From Streptomyces sp. NBC_00425 (GTDB lineage: Bacteria; Actinomycetota; Actinomycetes; Streptomycetales; Streptomycetaceae): DNA of 64,000 nt. Shown here piece after piece: positions 52,130-61,740 of the stretch. A program made the position numbers and the translations under genes. Under the pieces are notes generated by a model. That model worked only from the letters and a program-made list of their open reading frames with translations. It did not search any database and was not told where the DNA came from. Every line of letters begins with the position of its first letter. Positions within the stretch are counted from its first letter, which is position 1. The stretch covers positions 2,914,001-2,978,000 of the forward strand of contig NZ_CP107928.1 of the NCBI RefSeq assembly GCF_036030735.1. The letters run 5' to 3'.

Positions 52130-54672
52130 GAGGTCCGCCTTTCGGGTCGCACGGGTTGCTGCTCGGGGCGCGGGCCGGCCGCGCGGACGGTGAGGACCAT
52201 GGTGAGACCGCCGCCCGGGGTGTCCTCGGCTTCGAGGGTGCCGCCCATGGCCTCCGCGAAGCCCCGCGCGACCGCGAGCCCGAGGCCCACCCCCGCGCCG
52301 CGCGGGGCGTCGCCGTACCGCTGGAAGGGCGCGAAGATCCGCTCCTTGGCCTCGTCGGGGACGCCCGGCCCGCGGTCCACGACCCGCACCTCGACGCGGT
52401 CGGACATCGCACTCGCGGCGACCAGCACGCGCGCGCCGACGGGACTGTACTTGACCGCGTTCTCCACCAGGTTGGCGACCGACCGCTCCAGCAGGCCGGG
52501 GTCCACGGCGACCATCGGCAGCGTCTCCGGGATGTCCAGCTCCACGCTCCGCTCCGGCTCCGGCACCCCGCCGAGCGCCATCGGCACCACCTCGTCGAGG
52601 TCCGTCTCCCGGATGATCGGCGTGACCGTGCCGGTCTGCAGGCGTGACATGTCCAGCAGGTTGCCCACCAGGTGATCGAGACGGTCCGCGCCCTCCTCGA
52701 TGCCGGCCAACAGCTCCGCCCGGTCCTCCGGCGACCAGGCGATGTCCGGGGAGCGGAGGCTGGAGACCGCCGCCTTGATGCCGGCCAGCGGGGTGCGCAG
52801 GTCATGGCTGACGGCGGCCAGCAGGGCCGTGCGGATGCGGTTGCCCTCGGCCAGCGCGCGGGCTCGTTCGGCCTCCTCCCGCAGGCGCCGCCGGTCCAGC
52901 ACCACGACCGCCTGCGCCGCGAACGCGGCCAGCACCCGCCGGTCCTCCGCGGGCAGCACCCGCCCGGTGAGCGCGAGCGCCAGGTGGTCGCCGACGGGCA
53001 CGTCCACATCGGCCTCCTCGGGCCGCTCGACCGGGCTGCCCACGCCGACGTGCCCGGCACGGGTCCACGGCGCCCGGTCGTCCGCCCGCTCCAGCAGGGC
53101 GGCGGACTCCATGGCGAACGTCTCCCGCACCCGCTCCAGCAGCGCCTCGAGACTGGTCTCGCCCCGCAGCACGTTGCCCGCCAGATACGAGAGGATCTCG
53201 GACTCGGCCCGCAGCCGGGCCGCCTGGTGCGTGCGCCGGGCCGCCAGATCCACCACCGAGGCCACCGACACCGCCACCCCGACGAAGATCACGATGGCCA
53301 CGATGTTCTTCGGGTCGGCGATCGTCCACCGGTGCAGGGGCGGTGTGTAGAAGTAGTTCAGCAGGAGCGAGCCCACGGCCGCGGAGGCCAGGGCGGGCAG
53401 CAGACCGCCGAGCAGCGCCGCCGCCACCGTCACGGCCAGGAACAGCAGCATGTCGTTGGCGAGGCCGAGGTGGACGGTGTTCAGCAGCAGCGCCGCCAGC
53501 GCCGGTCCCGCCACGCCGGCGAACCAGCCCCAGGCGATCCGGGTCCGCCCGAGCCGGGCGCCCCGGGCCACCGGCAGCCCGCGCCCCCTCGCGACCTCCT
53601 CGTGGGTGACGATGTGCACGTCGAGGTCGGTCCCCGACTCCCGGGCGACGGTCGCGCCGACCCCGGGCCCGAAGACGTACTGCCAGGTCTTGCGGCGCGA
53701 GGAGCCGAGCACGATCTGCGTGGCGTTGACCCCGCGGGCGAAGTCCAGCAGCGCGGCCGGCACATCGTCGCCGACCACGTGGTGGAAGGTGCCGCCGAGA
53801 TCCTCCGCGAGGGTGCGCTGGAGCGCCAGCTCCTTCGGAGAGGCCGAGGTCAGTCCGTCGCTGCGCGCGATGTACACGGCCAGCACCTCGCCGCCCGCGC
53901 CCTTCTCCGCCAGCCGCGCCGCCCGCCGGATGAGGGTGCGCCCCTCCGGGCCGCCGGTCAGCCCGACCACGATCCGCTCGCGCGAGCCCCAGATCGCCGA
54001 CACCCGGTGGTCGCGGCGGTACTGCTTCAGGTACGCGTCGGCCCGGTCGGCGACCCACAGCAGGGCGAGCTCGCGCAGGGCGGTGAGGTTGCCGGGCCGG
54101 AAGTAGTTGGACAGGGCGGCGTCGACCTTGTCCGGCCGGTAGACGTTGCCGTGGGCCATCCGCCGGCGCAACGCCTGTGGCGACATGTCCACCAGTTCGA
54201 TCTCGTCGGCGCGCCGCACGAACTCGTCGGGCACCGTCTCCTGCTGCCGGACGCCGGTGATCGACTCCACGACGTCGCCGAGGGACTCCAGGTGCTGGAT
54301 GTTCACCGTGGAGACCACGTCGACGCCGGCGGCGAGCAGTTCCTCCACGTCCTGCCAGCGTTTGACGTTGCGCGAGCCCGGGATGTTCGTGTGGGCGAGT
54401 TCGTCCACCAGGGCGACCTGCGGGGCGCGGGCGAGGACCGCGTCCACGTCCATCTCGGGGAAGGCGCCGCCGCGGTACTCCAGCTCCCGGCGCTCGATCT
54501 GCTCCAGACCGTGCAGCAGCACCTCGGTGCGCTGCCGGCCGTGGTGCTCGACGTACGCCGCCACGCAGTCCGTGCCGCGCTCCAGCCGCCGGTGCGCTTC
54601 GCCGAGCATGGCGTACGTCTTGCCCACGCCCGGTGCCGCACCGAGGTAGATCCGAAGCTTGCCGCGTGCCAT
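52123..54672 (-). CDS. kdpD: KdpD osmosensitive K+ sensor histidine kinase
   Basis: 849 residues from ATG 54672. The N-terminal KdpD domain has Walker A GAAPGVGKTYAM (residues about 10-21) and VALVDELAHTN, followed by a universal stress protein-like domain (about 240-370), which binds c-di-AMP in other KdpDs. Four transmembrane helices (residues about 395-490) precede a GAF-like domain. The HisKA site is LLAAVSHDLRTPLAGIKA (phospho-acceptor histidine), with ATPase motifs NLVENAVKYSP, DRGPGVPDEA and GVGLGLAVARGF. It senses low potassium or turgor and phosphorylates KdpE. It is full length. Confidence 0.95.
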
Positions 54673-54913
54673 GGCCTCACTGTCTCCCGCTGAAACCGCG
54701 TGTGCAGCGTCGACCTTACGGCCAACGGTCCCGACAAATGGGATGATCCGACAGGCGAGGGGGGTCGTTGACGCAACCCTGACGCGACCGGACGGCCGTC
54801 GACGCCCCTCGCCCCTTCATCGGACGAGCCCCCCCGGATCGGTTCACGCGCAATCGCCCCCCGTGGGCCCGCACGGCGAGGGCGATGGGGCGGCGGCCGC
54901 CGGCGCGCACGAC

Positions 54914-54947
54914 GAAGGGCCGCACCCCCGTGAGGGTGCGGCCCTTC
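54914..54947 (-). terminator. Terminator downstream of the DUF3710 gene
   Basis: GAAGGGCCGCACCC, a 6 nt loop, and AGGGTGCGGCCCTTC form a near-perfect 14 bp stem on the 3' side of the DUF3710 gene (stop 54972). It separates that transcript from kdpDE. Confidence 0.75.
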
Positions 54948-54971
54948 TCAGCCGTGGGTCCCGGCGCCGGG

Positions 54972-55736
54972 CTACCGGACCTCGGTGATCTCCGGTCCGC
55001 GCTGCAGCTGGCCCATGCCGCCCGAGAAGCGGGAGCTCTCGTCCTGCTGCTGCACGCCCTCGGGCACCATCTGCGCGTCGTTCGGCAGCTTCAGGACGAT
55101 CGGGTCGCGCGGCGCCATCGGGCCCTCGCCGCGCACCACGACCGTGTCCCGGAAGATCTGCTCGAGCAGACCCGCCGCCTGCGGCTGCACCGCGCCCTGG
55201 CCCGAGATCACCCCGCGCAGGAACCAGCGGGGACCGTCCACGCCGACGAAGCGGACGACGTGGAAGCCGCCCGTGCCGTCCGGCAGCTGCACCGGCACCT
55301 GGGCCCGCAGCTCCCAGCCCAGCGGCCCTTCGACCTCGTCGACGATGCCGCCCTGCTGGGTGATGCCGGAGCCGATCTCCTCGCGCACCTCGCCCCAGAT
55401 GCCCTCGCGCTTGGGAGCGGCGAAGGCCTGAAGCTGAATGGCGCTGTCACGCAGCACGACCGTCGCGGCGACGATCGCGTCCCCGGCGACCTCGACCCGC
55501 AACTCCATCCCGTCGACCCCGGGCACGAAGAGCCCGCCGAGGTCCACGCGCCCCTCGGCGGGGTCGCGCACCTCCGAGTCGTCCCAGGGCCCGTCGGGCC
55601 GCGGCTCCGGCTCGAGCCGCACACGCTCGCGCGCGCCCTCCACGTCGTCCGCCTCAGCGTCGACACTGTCGACGACCTGCTCGGCCTCGCCGGCCGCGTC
55701 CTCGGCGGCACCCTTCTTGTTGCGACGTCCGAACAC
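54972..55736 (-). CDS. DUF3710 family protein
   Basis: 254 residues from GTG 55736, GGAAGG upstream; the longer upstream frame is dut sequence. N-terminus MFGRRNKKGAAEDAAGEAEQ is charged and disordered; the core from about residue 45 (GPWDDSEVRDPAEGRVDLGGLFVPGVDGMEL to PQAAGLLEQIFRDTVVVRG) is the DUF3710 fold. An actinobacterial protein of unknown function always placed near dut. The start lies 1 bp after the dut stop, so they are co-transcribed. Confidence 0.93.
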   Translation of the reverse strand: MFGRRNKKGAAEDAAGEAEQVVDSVDAEADDVEGARERVRLEPEPRPDGPWDDSEVRDPAEGRVDLGGLFVPGVDGMELRVEVAGDAIVAATVVLRDSAIQLQAFAAPKREGIWGEVREEIGSGITQQGGIVDEVEGPLGWELRAQVPVQLPDGTGGFHVVRFVGVDGPRWFLRGVISGQGAVQPQAAGLLEQIFRDTVVVRGEGPMAPRDPIVLKLPNDAQMVPEGVQQQDESSRFSGGMGQLQRGPEITEVR

Positions 55737-55737
55737 G

Positions 55738-56289
55738 TCACTGTCCTTCCCGGTCGGATACGACCGAAGCGTATCGATTCCCACCCGTCGCGCCGCCGTC
55801 GGCGGCCTGACCGCTTGTACCGCTTGCGCCGCCCACGGCGGCATGGCCGCCGGTGGACCCGAAGCCCCCTGCGGCCCGCGCCGACCCGGGAAGCTCCGCC
55901 ACCTCCTGGAAGCGGACCCTCTCGACCTGCTGGACGACCAGTTGGGCAATCCGGTCGAAGCGCTCGAACCGCACGGACTCGCGCGGGTCGAGATTCACCA
56001 CGATCACCTTGATCTCCCCACGGTACCCGGCATCAACCGTCCCCGGGGCATTCACGAGGGCGACGCCGCACCGGGCGGCCAGCCCCGACCGGGGGTGCAC
56101 GAAGGCCGCGTACCCCTCCGGCAGGGCGACGGAGACCCCCGTGGGCAGCACGGCCCGCTCCCCCGGCGCCAGTTCGCGGCTCTCCGTGGTGCGCAGATCG
56201 GCTCCCGCGTCGCCGGGGTGCTCGTACGCCGGAAGCGGTACGTCCGGATCGACGCGCCGGATCAGGACGTCCAGGGGACCGCGGCTCAC
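55738..56289 (-). CDS. dut: Deoxyuridine 5'-triphosphate nucleotidohydrolase (dUTPase)
   Basis: 183 residues from GTG 56289. The five dUTPase motifs are visible in order: PGDAGADLR, HPRSGLA, VNAPGTVDAGYRGEIKVIVVNLD (with catalytic aspartate), RIAQLVVQ and the C-terminal AGGFGSTGGH. Trimeric dUTPase hydrolyses dUTP to dUMP, keeping uracil out of DNA. About 40 residues follow motif 5, a glycine/alanine-rich extension found in Streptomyces. The start overlaps the thioesterase stop by GTGA. Confidence 0.96.
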   Translation of the reverse strand: MSRGPLDVLIRRVDPDVPLPAYEHPGDAGADLRTTESRELAPGERAVLPTGVSVALPEGYAAFVHPRSGLAARCGVALVNAPGTVDAGYRGEIKVIVVNLDPRESVRFERFDRIAQLVVQQVERVRFQEVAELPGSARAAGGFGSTGGHAAVGGASGTSGQAADGGATGGNRYASVVSDREGQ

Positions 56290-56870
56290 GGGTTCACCTC
56301 GAAGGCGCGGGCTCGCCGCACCTGGTCCGGGTCGCTCATGGCGGCCTGGATCTCCTCCGCGCGGCCGTGGTCCACGAAGTGCTCGACGGCGACCTCGATG
56401 AAGAGGGCGTCGGCGCGGACCGCGACGGGCCCGTCGGGGCCGCCGATCCGCCCGGTCGCGGTCGAGTAGATCTTGCGCCTGGCCACCGCGGTCACCTCGG
56501 CCTCCAGGTGCAGCGTGGTGCCGACGGGCACGGGCCGGACGAAGTCGGTCTCCAGCCGTCCGGTCACGGCGATCGTCCGCAGCAGCCAGTTCAGCGAGCC
56601 GAGCGTCTCGTCCAGGGCGGACGCGAGAACCCCTCCGTGCGCCAGTCCCGGAGCGCCCTGGTGGGCCGGCTGCACGGTGAACTCGGCGGTGACGGTCACG
56701 CCCTCGCCGGCCCGCGCCTGCAGATGCAGACCGTGGGCCTGCCCGTCGCCACATCCGAAACAGTGTTCGTAGTGGGCGCCGAGCAGTTCGCCGGGCGCGG
56801 GGGCGTCGGGGTGCCGGACGGGTTTCTGGGCCCCGGCCGGAGGCTCGAGAGCTGCGGAAGTACCACTCAC
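56286..56870 (-). CDS. Hotdog-fold thioesterase (PaaI/4HBT type)
   Basis: 194 residues from GTG 56870. The hotdog segment is HCFGCGDGQAHGLHLQARAGEGVTV, then HQGAPGLAHGGVLASALDETLGSLNW with the general base/acidic residue in the HGG-x-x-A-x-x-D pattern. Cleaves acyl-CoA thioesters. Two nearby cysteines (C-F-G-C) are typical of this subgroup. Co-transcribed with dut through a 4 bp overlap; the start is the first in-frame GTG after non-conserved sequence. Confidence 0.93.
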   Translation of the reverse strand: MSGTSAALEPPAGAQKPVRHPDAPAPGELLGAHYEHCFGCGDGQAHGLHLQARAGEGVTVTAEFTVQPAHQGAPGLAHGGVLASALDETLGSLNWLLRTIAVTGRLETDFVRPVPVGTTLHLEAEVTAVARRKIYSTATGRIGGPDGPVAVRADALFIEVAVEHFVDHGRAEEIQAAMSDPDQVRRARAFEVNP

Positions 56871-56979
56871 AGCCGCAGACCTTACCCGCCCGCCGGAAGC
56901 CCCCCGCCACCGTGCCCGGCAGTGCTGTGCGCCGCCCCCTGCCCCGGCCCTGAGCGGGGACCGTGCCAAGCTTGGCTCC

Positions 56980-57450
56980 ATGCAGCTCTCCGCGGCCCCG
57001 TACGAAGAACGCCTCACCGCCCCCCGCTCGTGGTGGTTCGTCTCGTTCCTCGTGGGCGTCTCCATGGCCCTGATCCTGCTGCCCTTCGGCACCCTGCCGC
57101 TGCTCGGCGGTCTGGTCGGCGGCACCGCGGCCGCGGCCGTCGTGGCCAGCGCCTACGGGTCCCCGCGCATCCGCGTGGTGGGCGACTCGCTAATCGCGGG
57201 CGAGGCGAAGATCCCGGTCACGGCGCTGGGCGACGCCGAGGTCCTGGACGCGGAGGAGGCGCGCGCCTGGCGCACGTACAAGGCCGACACCCGGGCCTTC
57301 CTGCTGCTGCGCTCCTACATCCCCACCGCACTGAAGGTGGAGGTCACCGACCCGCAGGACCCGACGCCCTACCTGTACCTGTCGACGCGGGAGCCGGAGC
57401 GGCTGGCGCAGGCCCTCGGGACGGCGCGCGCGGCCGCGGCGCAGGCGTAA
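56980..57450 (+). CDS. DUF3093 family membrane protein
   Basis: 156 residues from ATG 56980. Two hydrophobic helices near the N-terminus (WWFVSFLVGVSMALILLPF and LGGLVGGTAAAAVVASA) followed by a soluble PH-like beta domain (SPRIRVVGDSLIAGEAKIPVTALG, then YIPTALKVEVTDPQDPTPYLYLSTREPERLAQAL). This matches DUF3093, conserved next to dut in actinobacteria. Divergent from the thioesterase gene with a 109 bp intergenic promoter region. Function unknown. Confidence 0.92.
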   Translation: MQLSAAPYEERLTAPRSWWFVSFLVGVSMALILLPFGTLPLLGGLVGGTAAAAVVASAYGSPRIRVVGDSLIAGEAKIPVTALGDAEVLDAEEARAWRTYKADTRAFLLLRSYIPTALKVEVTDPQDPTPYLYLSTREPERLAQALGTARAAAAQA

Positions 57451-57486
57451 GGGCAGCAGTCCGCGGGAGCCCCAGCGGGCCTCGGC

Positions 57487-57504
57487 AGGCCTTCAGGAAG
57501 GCCT
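57487..57504. terminator. Convergent hairpin between DUF3093 and the hypothetical gene
   Basis: AGGCCTTC-ag-GAAGGCCT is an 8 bp perfect stem placed between two converging genes. It could terminate both. Confidence 0.45.
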
Positions 57505-58470
57505 TCAGCGTCCGGGGGCGCCCGGGTTCTCGGGGTTCAGCGGGTCGTGGGTGATCTCCCCGACGGCCAGTGGCTCCGCGGGCTCCTCCAGCGCCGGCAG
57601 TTCCGGCAGCGCGTCCCACGGCACCTGCGCCTTCCGCAGGTCGGCCCGGATCTTCCCGGCCAGCCTTCTGGTGTCCCGCCGGTTCATGAGCGCGCCGACG
57701 GCGGCGCCCACCATGAAGGGCATGAGGTTCGGCAGGTTGCGGACCATGCGCTTCATGATCTGCTGACGGAGCTCGCGCTTCATCTGGCCGCCGAGGGCCG
57801 CGTTGACCGAGGACGGTTTCATGACGTCGATCCCGCGTTCGCCCGACCACGAGTGCAGGTAGGCGGCGCTGCGGTCCTTGAGACCGCCCGGCGGCCGCAG
57901 GCCGTAGACCTCGTGGAGTTCGGCGATCAGCTTGAGCTCGATCGCGGCGACGCCGGTGATCTCCGCGGCGAGTTCGGTCGGCATGGCCGGCGGCACCGGC
58001 AGCATCGCCGCGGCGCCGATGCCCGCCCCGACGGTGGACGTGGCGTTCGCCGCGCCCGTCACGAGCTTGTCCGCGAGCTGCTCGGGCCCGAGGCCGGGGA
58101 ACTGTGCGCGAAGCGTCCGGAGGTCCCGTACGGGGACCCGCGGGGCGATGTCGATGATCCGGTCGGCGAGATGCGCCAGGCCCGCCCTGGCACTGCTCCC
58201 GCCCTTACGGAGGCCTTCCCGGGCCAGGCCGGTGGCCTTGTCCCGGATGACCGCCGCCCGTCGCTTGGCGACGGGGGCGGTGTTCCGCGTCGGCGCCGGG
58301 AGGTCAGCCCGTTCACTCGCACGTTCGAGCGAGGCCGATCCTGCCGGGATCGCTCCCGTGCCGGATGAGCCTCGCTCGTCGTCACGCACGCCGTGGGGGC
58401 CCTCCGCGGGCCCCTTGTCCGATCCCCGCAAGGGGAAACGGCGCTTCCGGGGAGGGGTCGAGCCAGTCAC
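57505..58470 (-). CDS. Conserved hypothetical protein, EcsC-like character
   Basis: 321 residues from GTG 58470. After a disordered basic N-terminus, residues 80-290 contain long helices with ANATSTVGAGIGAAAMLPVPPAMPTELAAEITGVAAIELKLIAELHEVYGLR. The pattern glycine/alanine-rich helices plus a conserved E-x-x-x-L-I-x-E-L-H-E-V-Y-G resembles the EcsC family, which is poorly understood. A second amphipathic block is MRRELRQQ-type (GQMKRELRQQIMKRMVRNLPNLMPFMVGAAVGALMN) and could be membrane-associated. It lies 13 bp after the DUF4193 gene. Confidence 0.7.
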   Translation of the reverse strand: MTGSTPPRKRRFPLRGSDKGPAEGPHGVRDDERGSSGTGAIPAGSASLERASERADLPAPTRNTAPVAKRRAAVIRDKATGLAREGLRKGGSSARAGLAHLADRIIDIAPRVPVRDLRTLRAQFPGLGPEQLADKLVTGAANATSTVGAGIGAAAMLPVPPAMPTELAAEITGVAAIELKLIAELHEVYGLRPPGGLKDRSAAYLHSWSGERGIDVMKPSSVNAALGGQMKRELRQQIMKRMVRNLPNLMPFMVGAAVGALMNRRDTRRLAGKIRADLRKAQVPWDALPELPALEEPAEPLAVGEITHDPLNPENPGAPGR

Positions 58471-58483
58471 GGCCGACCCGCCC

Positions 58484-58780
58484 TCAGTCGCAGTCGCGAC
58501 AGATCGGCTGGCCGTTCTTCTCGCGGGCCAGCTGGCTGCGGTGGTGCACCAGGAAGCAGCTCATGCAGGTGAACTCGTCCTGCTGCTTCGGCAGCACCCG
58601 GACGGCCAACTCCTCGTTCGAGAGGTCCGCGCCGGGCAGCTCGAGGCCTTCCGCCGCCTCGAACTCGTCGACGTCGACCGCCGAGGCGGACTTGTCGTTC
58701 CGCCGTGCCTTCAGCTCTTCAAGGCTGTCTGAATCGACGTCGTCATCTGTCTTGCGTGGGGTGTCGTAATCGGTGGCCAT
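58484..58780 (-). CDS. DUF4193 zinc-ribbon protein
   Basis: 98 residues from ATG 58780 with GGGGAGAGG upstream. Acidic N-terminus (TDYDTPRKTDDDVDSDSLEELKARRNDKSASAVDVDEFE) and C-terminal zinc ribbon C-x2-C...C-x2-C (CMSCFLVHHRSQLAREKNGQPICRDCD). DUF4193 is universal in actinobacteria and encoded near dut. Its zinc ribbon suggests nucleic-acid or RNA polymerase contact, as inferred for related small proteins; this is not shown. Followed immediately by the EcsC-like gene. Confidence 0.94.
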   Translation of the reverse strand: MATDYDTPRKTDDDVDSDSLEELKARRNDKSASAVDVDEFEAAEGLELPGADLSNEELAVRVLPKQQDEFTCMSCFLVHHRSQLAREKNGQPICRDCD

Positions 58781-59176
58781 GTCGCCTCTCCCCCTCTGGG
58801 TGTCTTGCGGTGTCTCCAGCGCACGTAACGCGTGAGAGGCCGGACTTGTGCCCGCCTCGAGGCGGAGATTTTGCCTCACATCAAGGTCTGTTACTCAATC
58901 GACACCCAACCGAACTCCTCACGAGTGATCGGCTGGGGTGGCGATCGGGACCGTACACGGTCCGAATGCCGCACTTCAAAGGCGTCTCACCGTGTACTTC
59001 CCGTGATCAGTACCCCCGAAAACCCGGCTTTTCCGGGCGTTATGACAGCATTCATGATCACGGAGAGTAGATGGCCGGAAATTCGCCCTTGTGATCGATC
59101 ACACACGGGTAAGCCCGACAGGGCCCCGGAAAATTCCGCGCAAAGCGAACAAGCCCGCGTGTGTCGCGACATGATC
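58781..59176. other. Intergenic region between DUF4193 and cutS
   Basis: This should hold the DUF4193 promoter, read leftwards. No gene is supported. The 58980-59120 interval is lower in GC, and tgatcgatcacacacg at about 59092 contains the short palindrome TGATCGATCA. No hairpin convincing enough to call a cutS terminator is seen. Confidence 0.4.
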
Positions 59177-60421
59177 TCAGACAGGAAAGGTGACCCGCAT
59201 CACAAGCCCTCCCCCCTCGCGAGGCCGAGCCGCGATGTGGCCGCCGTGCGCCCGGGCCACGGACCGCACGATGGACAGACCGAGCCCGACCCCCTTGTCG
59301 CTACCCGTCCGTTCCGTACGCAACCGGCGAAACGGCTCGAACAGATTGTCGATCTCGTACGCCGGCACGACCGGCCCGGTGTTCGACACGACGAGCACCG
59401 CCTGCCCGTGCTGCATCTCGGTGGTCACCTCGACCCAGCCGTCCTCGGGAACGTTGTACCGCACCGCGTTCTGGACGAGGTTCAGGGCGATCCGCTCCAG
59501 CAGCACGCCGTTGCCCTGGACGACCGCGGGCTTCTGCTCCCCGCGGATCAGCACGCCCTTGGCCGCCGCCTCCCCGTGCACCTGGTCCACGGCCTGCTCG
59601 GCCACCTCGGCCAGGTCGACCGGCTTGCGCTCGACGATCTGGTTGTCGCTGCGGGCGAGCAGCAGCAGCCCCTCGACCAGTTGTTCGCTGCGTTCGTTGG
59701 TGGCCAGCAGCGTCTTGCCCAGCTGCTGCAGCTCCACCGGCGCTCCCGGGTCGGAGAGGTGCACCTCCAACAGGGTGCGGTTGATCGCCAGCGGTGTTCT
59801 CAGCTCGTGCGAGGCGTTGCCCACGAAGCGCTGCTGGGCGGTGAACGCCCGCTGCAGGCGCTCCAGCATGTCGTCGAAGGTGTCGGCCAGCTCCTTGAGC
59901 TCGTCGTCCGGACCGTCCAGCTCGATACGGCGGGACAGGTCCGAGCCCGCCACCGCGCGTGCGGTGCGGGTGATCCGGCCGAGCGGGGACAGCACCCGGC
60001 CCGCCATGGCGTAGCCGAAGGCGAAGGCGATCACCGCGAGACCCAGGAGGGCCAGCAGGGAGCGGCTGAGGAGGTTGTCCAGAGCCGCCTGGCGCTGGTG
60101 GTTCATGCACTGGCTGATCGCGTCGTTGAACTCGCCCAGTGTCTGGCCGCTCGCGAGCCCGGGACAGTCGGTGCTGGAGACCTTCAGGTCCCCGACGTCG
60201 ATGATCTTGAACAACGGCTGGTTGCCGGTGTGCAGGGCCTGCGCCGCCAGCAGGTAGATGATCGACAGCAGCATGATGCCGGCGATCAGGAACATGCCGC
60301 CGTACAGCAGGGTCAGCCGTATGCGGATGGTCGGGCGGAGCCAGGGGAAGGGCAGCTGCGGGCTGCGGGGGTCCCAGGTGGGCTTGGGGGGCGCCTGCGG
60401 AGGCGTGGGTGTCGATGCCAC
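59177..60421 (-). CDS. cutS: Sensor histidine kinase CutS
   Basis: 414 residues from GTG 60421. Two transmembrane helices flank an about 75-residue extracytoplasmic domain (residues about 65-140) with two cysteines (SSTDCPGLASG and AISQCMNHQR), as reported for CutS proteins that sense redox or disulfide stress outside the membrane. HAMP follows (AMAGRVLSPLGRITRTARAV), the HisKA box is FVGNASHELRTPLAINRTLL, and the ATPase domain has NLVQNAVRYNVP and GVGLGLSIVRSVARAHGGH. It lies 5 bp after cutR. CutRS controls secretion/protein quality and antibiotic production in S. coelicolor. Confidence 0.94.
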   Translation of the reverse strand: MASTPTPPQAPPKPTWDPRSPQLPFPWLRPTIRIRLTLLYGGMFLIAGIMLLSIIYLLAAQALHTGNQPLFKIIDVGDLKVSSTDCPGLASGQTLGEFNDAISQCMNHQRQAALDNLLSRSLLALLGLAVIAFAFGYAMAGRVLSPLGRITRTARAVAGSDLSRRIELDGPDDELKELADTFDDMLERLQRAFTAQQRFVGNASHELRTPLAINRTLLEVHLSDPGAPVELQQLGKTLLATNERSEQLVEGLLLLARSDNQIVERKPVDLAEVAEQAVDQVHGEAAAKGVLIRGEQKPAVVQGNGVLLERIALNLVQNAVRYNVPEDGWVEVTTEMQHGQAVLVVSNTGPVVPAYEIDNLFEPFRRLRTERTGSDKGVGLGLSIVRSVARAHGGHIAARPREGGGLVMRVTFPV

Positions 60422-60426
60422 GGCGG

Positions 60427-61080
60427 TCAGATCCGGTAACCCGAACCGGGGACCGTGACGATCACCGGAGGTTCGCCCAGCTTGCGGCGCAGTGTCATGA
60501 CGGTCACCCGTACGACGTTGGTGAACGGGTCGGTGTTCTCGTCCCAGGCCTTCTCGAGGAGCTGCTCGGCGGACACCACGGCCCCCTCGCTGCGCATCAG
60601 CACCTCGAGGACGGCGAACTCCTTGGGGGCGAGCTGGACCTCCTTCCCGTCGCGGAAGACCTCGCGGCGGTTGGGGTCGAGCTTGATGCCGGCCCGCTCC
60701 AGGACGGGCGGCAGGGGCACGCTGGTGCGCCGGCCGAGGGCGCGCACGCGCGCGATCAGCTCACTGAAGGCGAAGGGCTTGGGAAGGTAGTCGTCGGCGC
60801 CGATCTCCAGTCCCTCGACGCGGTCGCTGACGTCACCGGAGGCCGTGAGCATGAGCACGCGCGTGGGCATGCCGAGTTCGACGATCCGGCGGCAGACGTC
60901 GTCGCCGTGCACGAGGGGGAGGTCCCGGTCGAGGACGACCACGTCGTAGTCGTTGACGCCGATGCGCTCCAGGGCGGCCGCGCCGTCGTACACGACGTCG
61001 ACGGCCATGGCCTCCCGGCGCAGTCCGGTGGCCACCGCATCGGCGAGCAGCTGCTCGTCCTCGACGACGAGTACGCGCAC
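60427..61080 (-). CDS. cutR: Response regulator CutR
   Basis: 217 residues from GTG 61080 (GGAAGGAC upstream). Receiver domain: RVLVVEDEQLLADAVATGLRREAMAVDVVYDG, phospho-acceptor in DVVVLDRDLPLVHGDDV, lysine in YLPKPFAFSELIARVRAL. OmpR-type winged helix at the C-terminus (VQLAPKEFAVLEVLMRSEGAVVSAEQLLEKAWDEN, VVRVTVMTLRRKLGEPP). CutR is the partner of CutS. First gene of the two-gene operon; its promoter should be in the 61081-61250 region. Confidence 0.95.
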   Translation of the reverse strand: MRVLVVEDEQLLADAVATGLRREAMAVDVVYDGAAALERIGVNDYDVVVLDRDLPLVHGDDVCRRIVELGMPTRVLMLTASGDVSDRVEGLEIGADDYLPKPFAFSELIARVRALGRRTSVPLPPVLERAGIKLDPNRREVFRDGKEVQLAPKEFAVLEVLMRSEGAVVSAEQLLEKAWDENTDPFTNVVRVTVMTLRRKLGEPPVIVTVPGSGYRI

Positions 61081-61493
61081 GTCGCTTGTCCTTCCTCTGT
61101 CCACCCGCGTAGCGCCACTCGAGCGCACGCGGGCGGGGGTTTCCGGTGAGTGAGGCTTCCATCCTGCCCTTTTCGGCCATAAGTCGGCGGTAAGGCGGTG
61201 AGCGCCAGATGAAGAGCGGGTGTGAGGCCCGGGAATGCGAGATTTTCTCGTCGGGTTGAGGTTTCCGTGGAAGAGCGCGGGGGGAGGACGGCTTTACACC
61301 CCGCGATCACGCTCTGCATGTGCCGCAGCACCATGCGGCACTCCGCGCTCCGCTTCCGCAGAGTGGACGCGGGTGTCCGGCACCGTCGCCGCCCGGCGGG
61401 ACTGCGCTGGGCACCTGTGAGACGTGATCGCCCCTTCCCAACCCGGCACACCCCCGTGCCAACGACCCACGACCCAGGACGAGGGGGCGCAGC
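61081..61493. other. Intergenic region between cutR and the small gene
   Basis: It contains the divergent promoters. No gene supported; a lower-GC segment at 61232-61262 (gaatgcgagattttctcgtcgg) includes gagattttctc, a short palindrome that may be part of the cutRS control region. Confidence 0.4.
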
Positions 61494-61667
61494 ATGGACG
61501 CATTCACCGCAGGACTTCTGCAGCGCATAAGGGCGACCGAGTCCGACCTGACGCGGGCTCGCGACGAGGGCGACGAGTTCCTCGCCGAGGTGGAGCAGGG
61601 CGAGCTCGACGACCTGCGCCGCCTCGCCGCCGACCACGGTGTGGAGGTCGGCGCGACGAGCGTCTGA
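61494..61667 (+). CDS. 57-residue conserved helical protein
   Basis: ATG 61494 with GAGGGGG upstream at 7-12 bp; TGA at 61665-61667. Sequence MDAFTAGLLQRIRATESDLTRARDEGDEFLAEVEQGELDDLRRLAADHGV is highly charged and helical throughout. I recall very similar short proteins beside cutRS and the inositol monophosphatase gene in other Streptomyces. No function known. A strong terminator follows at 61687-61720. Confidence 0.75.
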   Translation: MDAFTAGLLQRIRATESDLTRARDEGDEFLAEVEQGELDDLRRLAADHGVEVGATSV

Positions 61668-61686
61668 GCAGTTCGCAGCACGACGG

Positions 61687-61720
61687 AGGGGCCCCGGCGA
61701 ATCCAGCGCCGGGGCCCCTT
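61687..61720. terminator. Strong bidirectional terminator
   Basis: AGGGGCCCCGGCG, a 7-8 nt loop, and CGCCGGGGCCCCTT form a 12-13 bp GC-rich stem. It lies between the converging small gene (ends 61667) and the inositol monophosphatase gene (ends 61741), so it can serve both. Confidence 0.85.
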
Positions 61721-61740
61721 CCGCCTGCTCGCGCGACGGC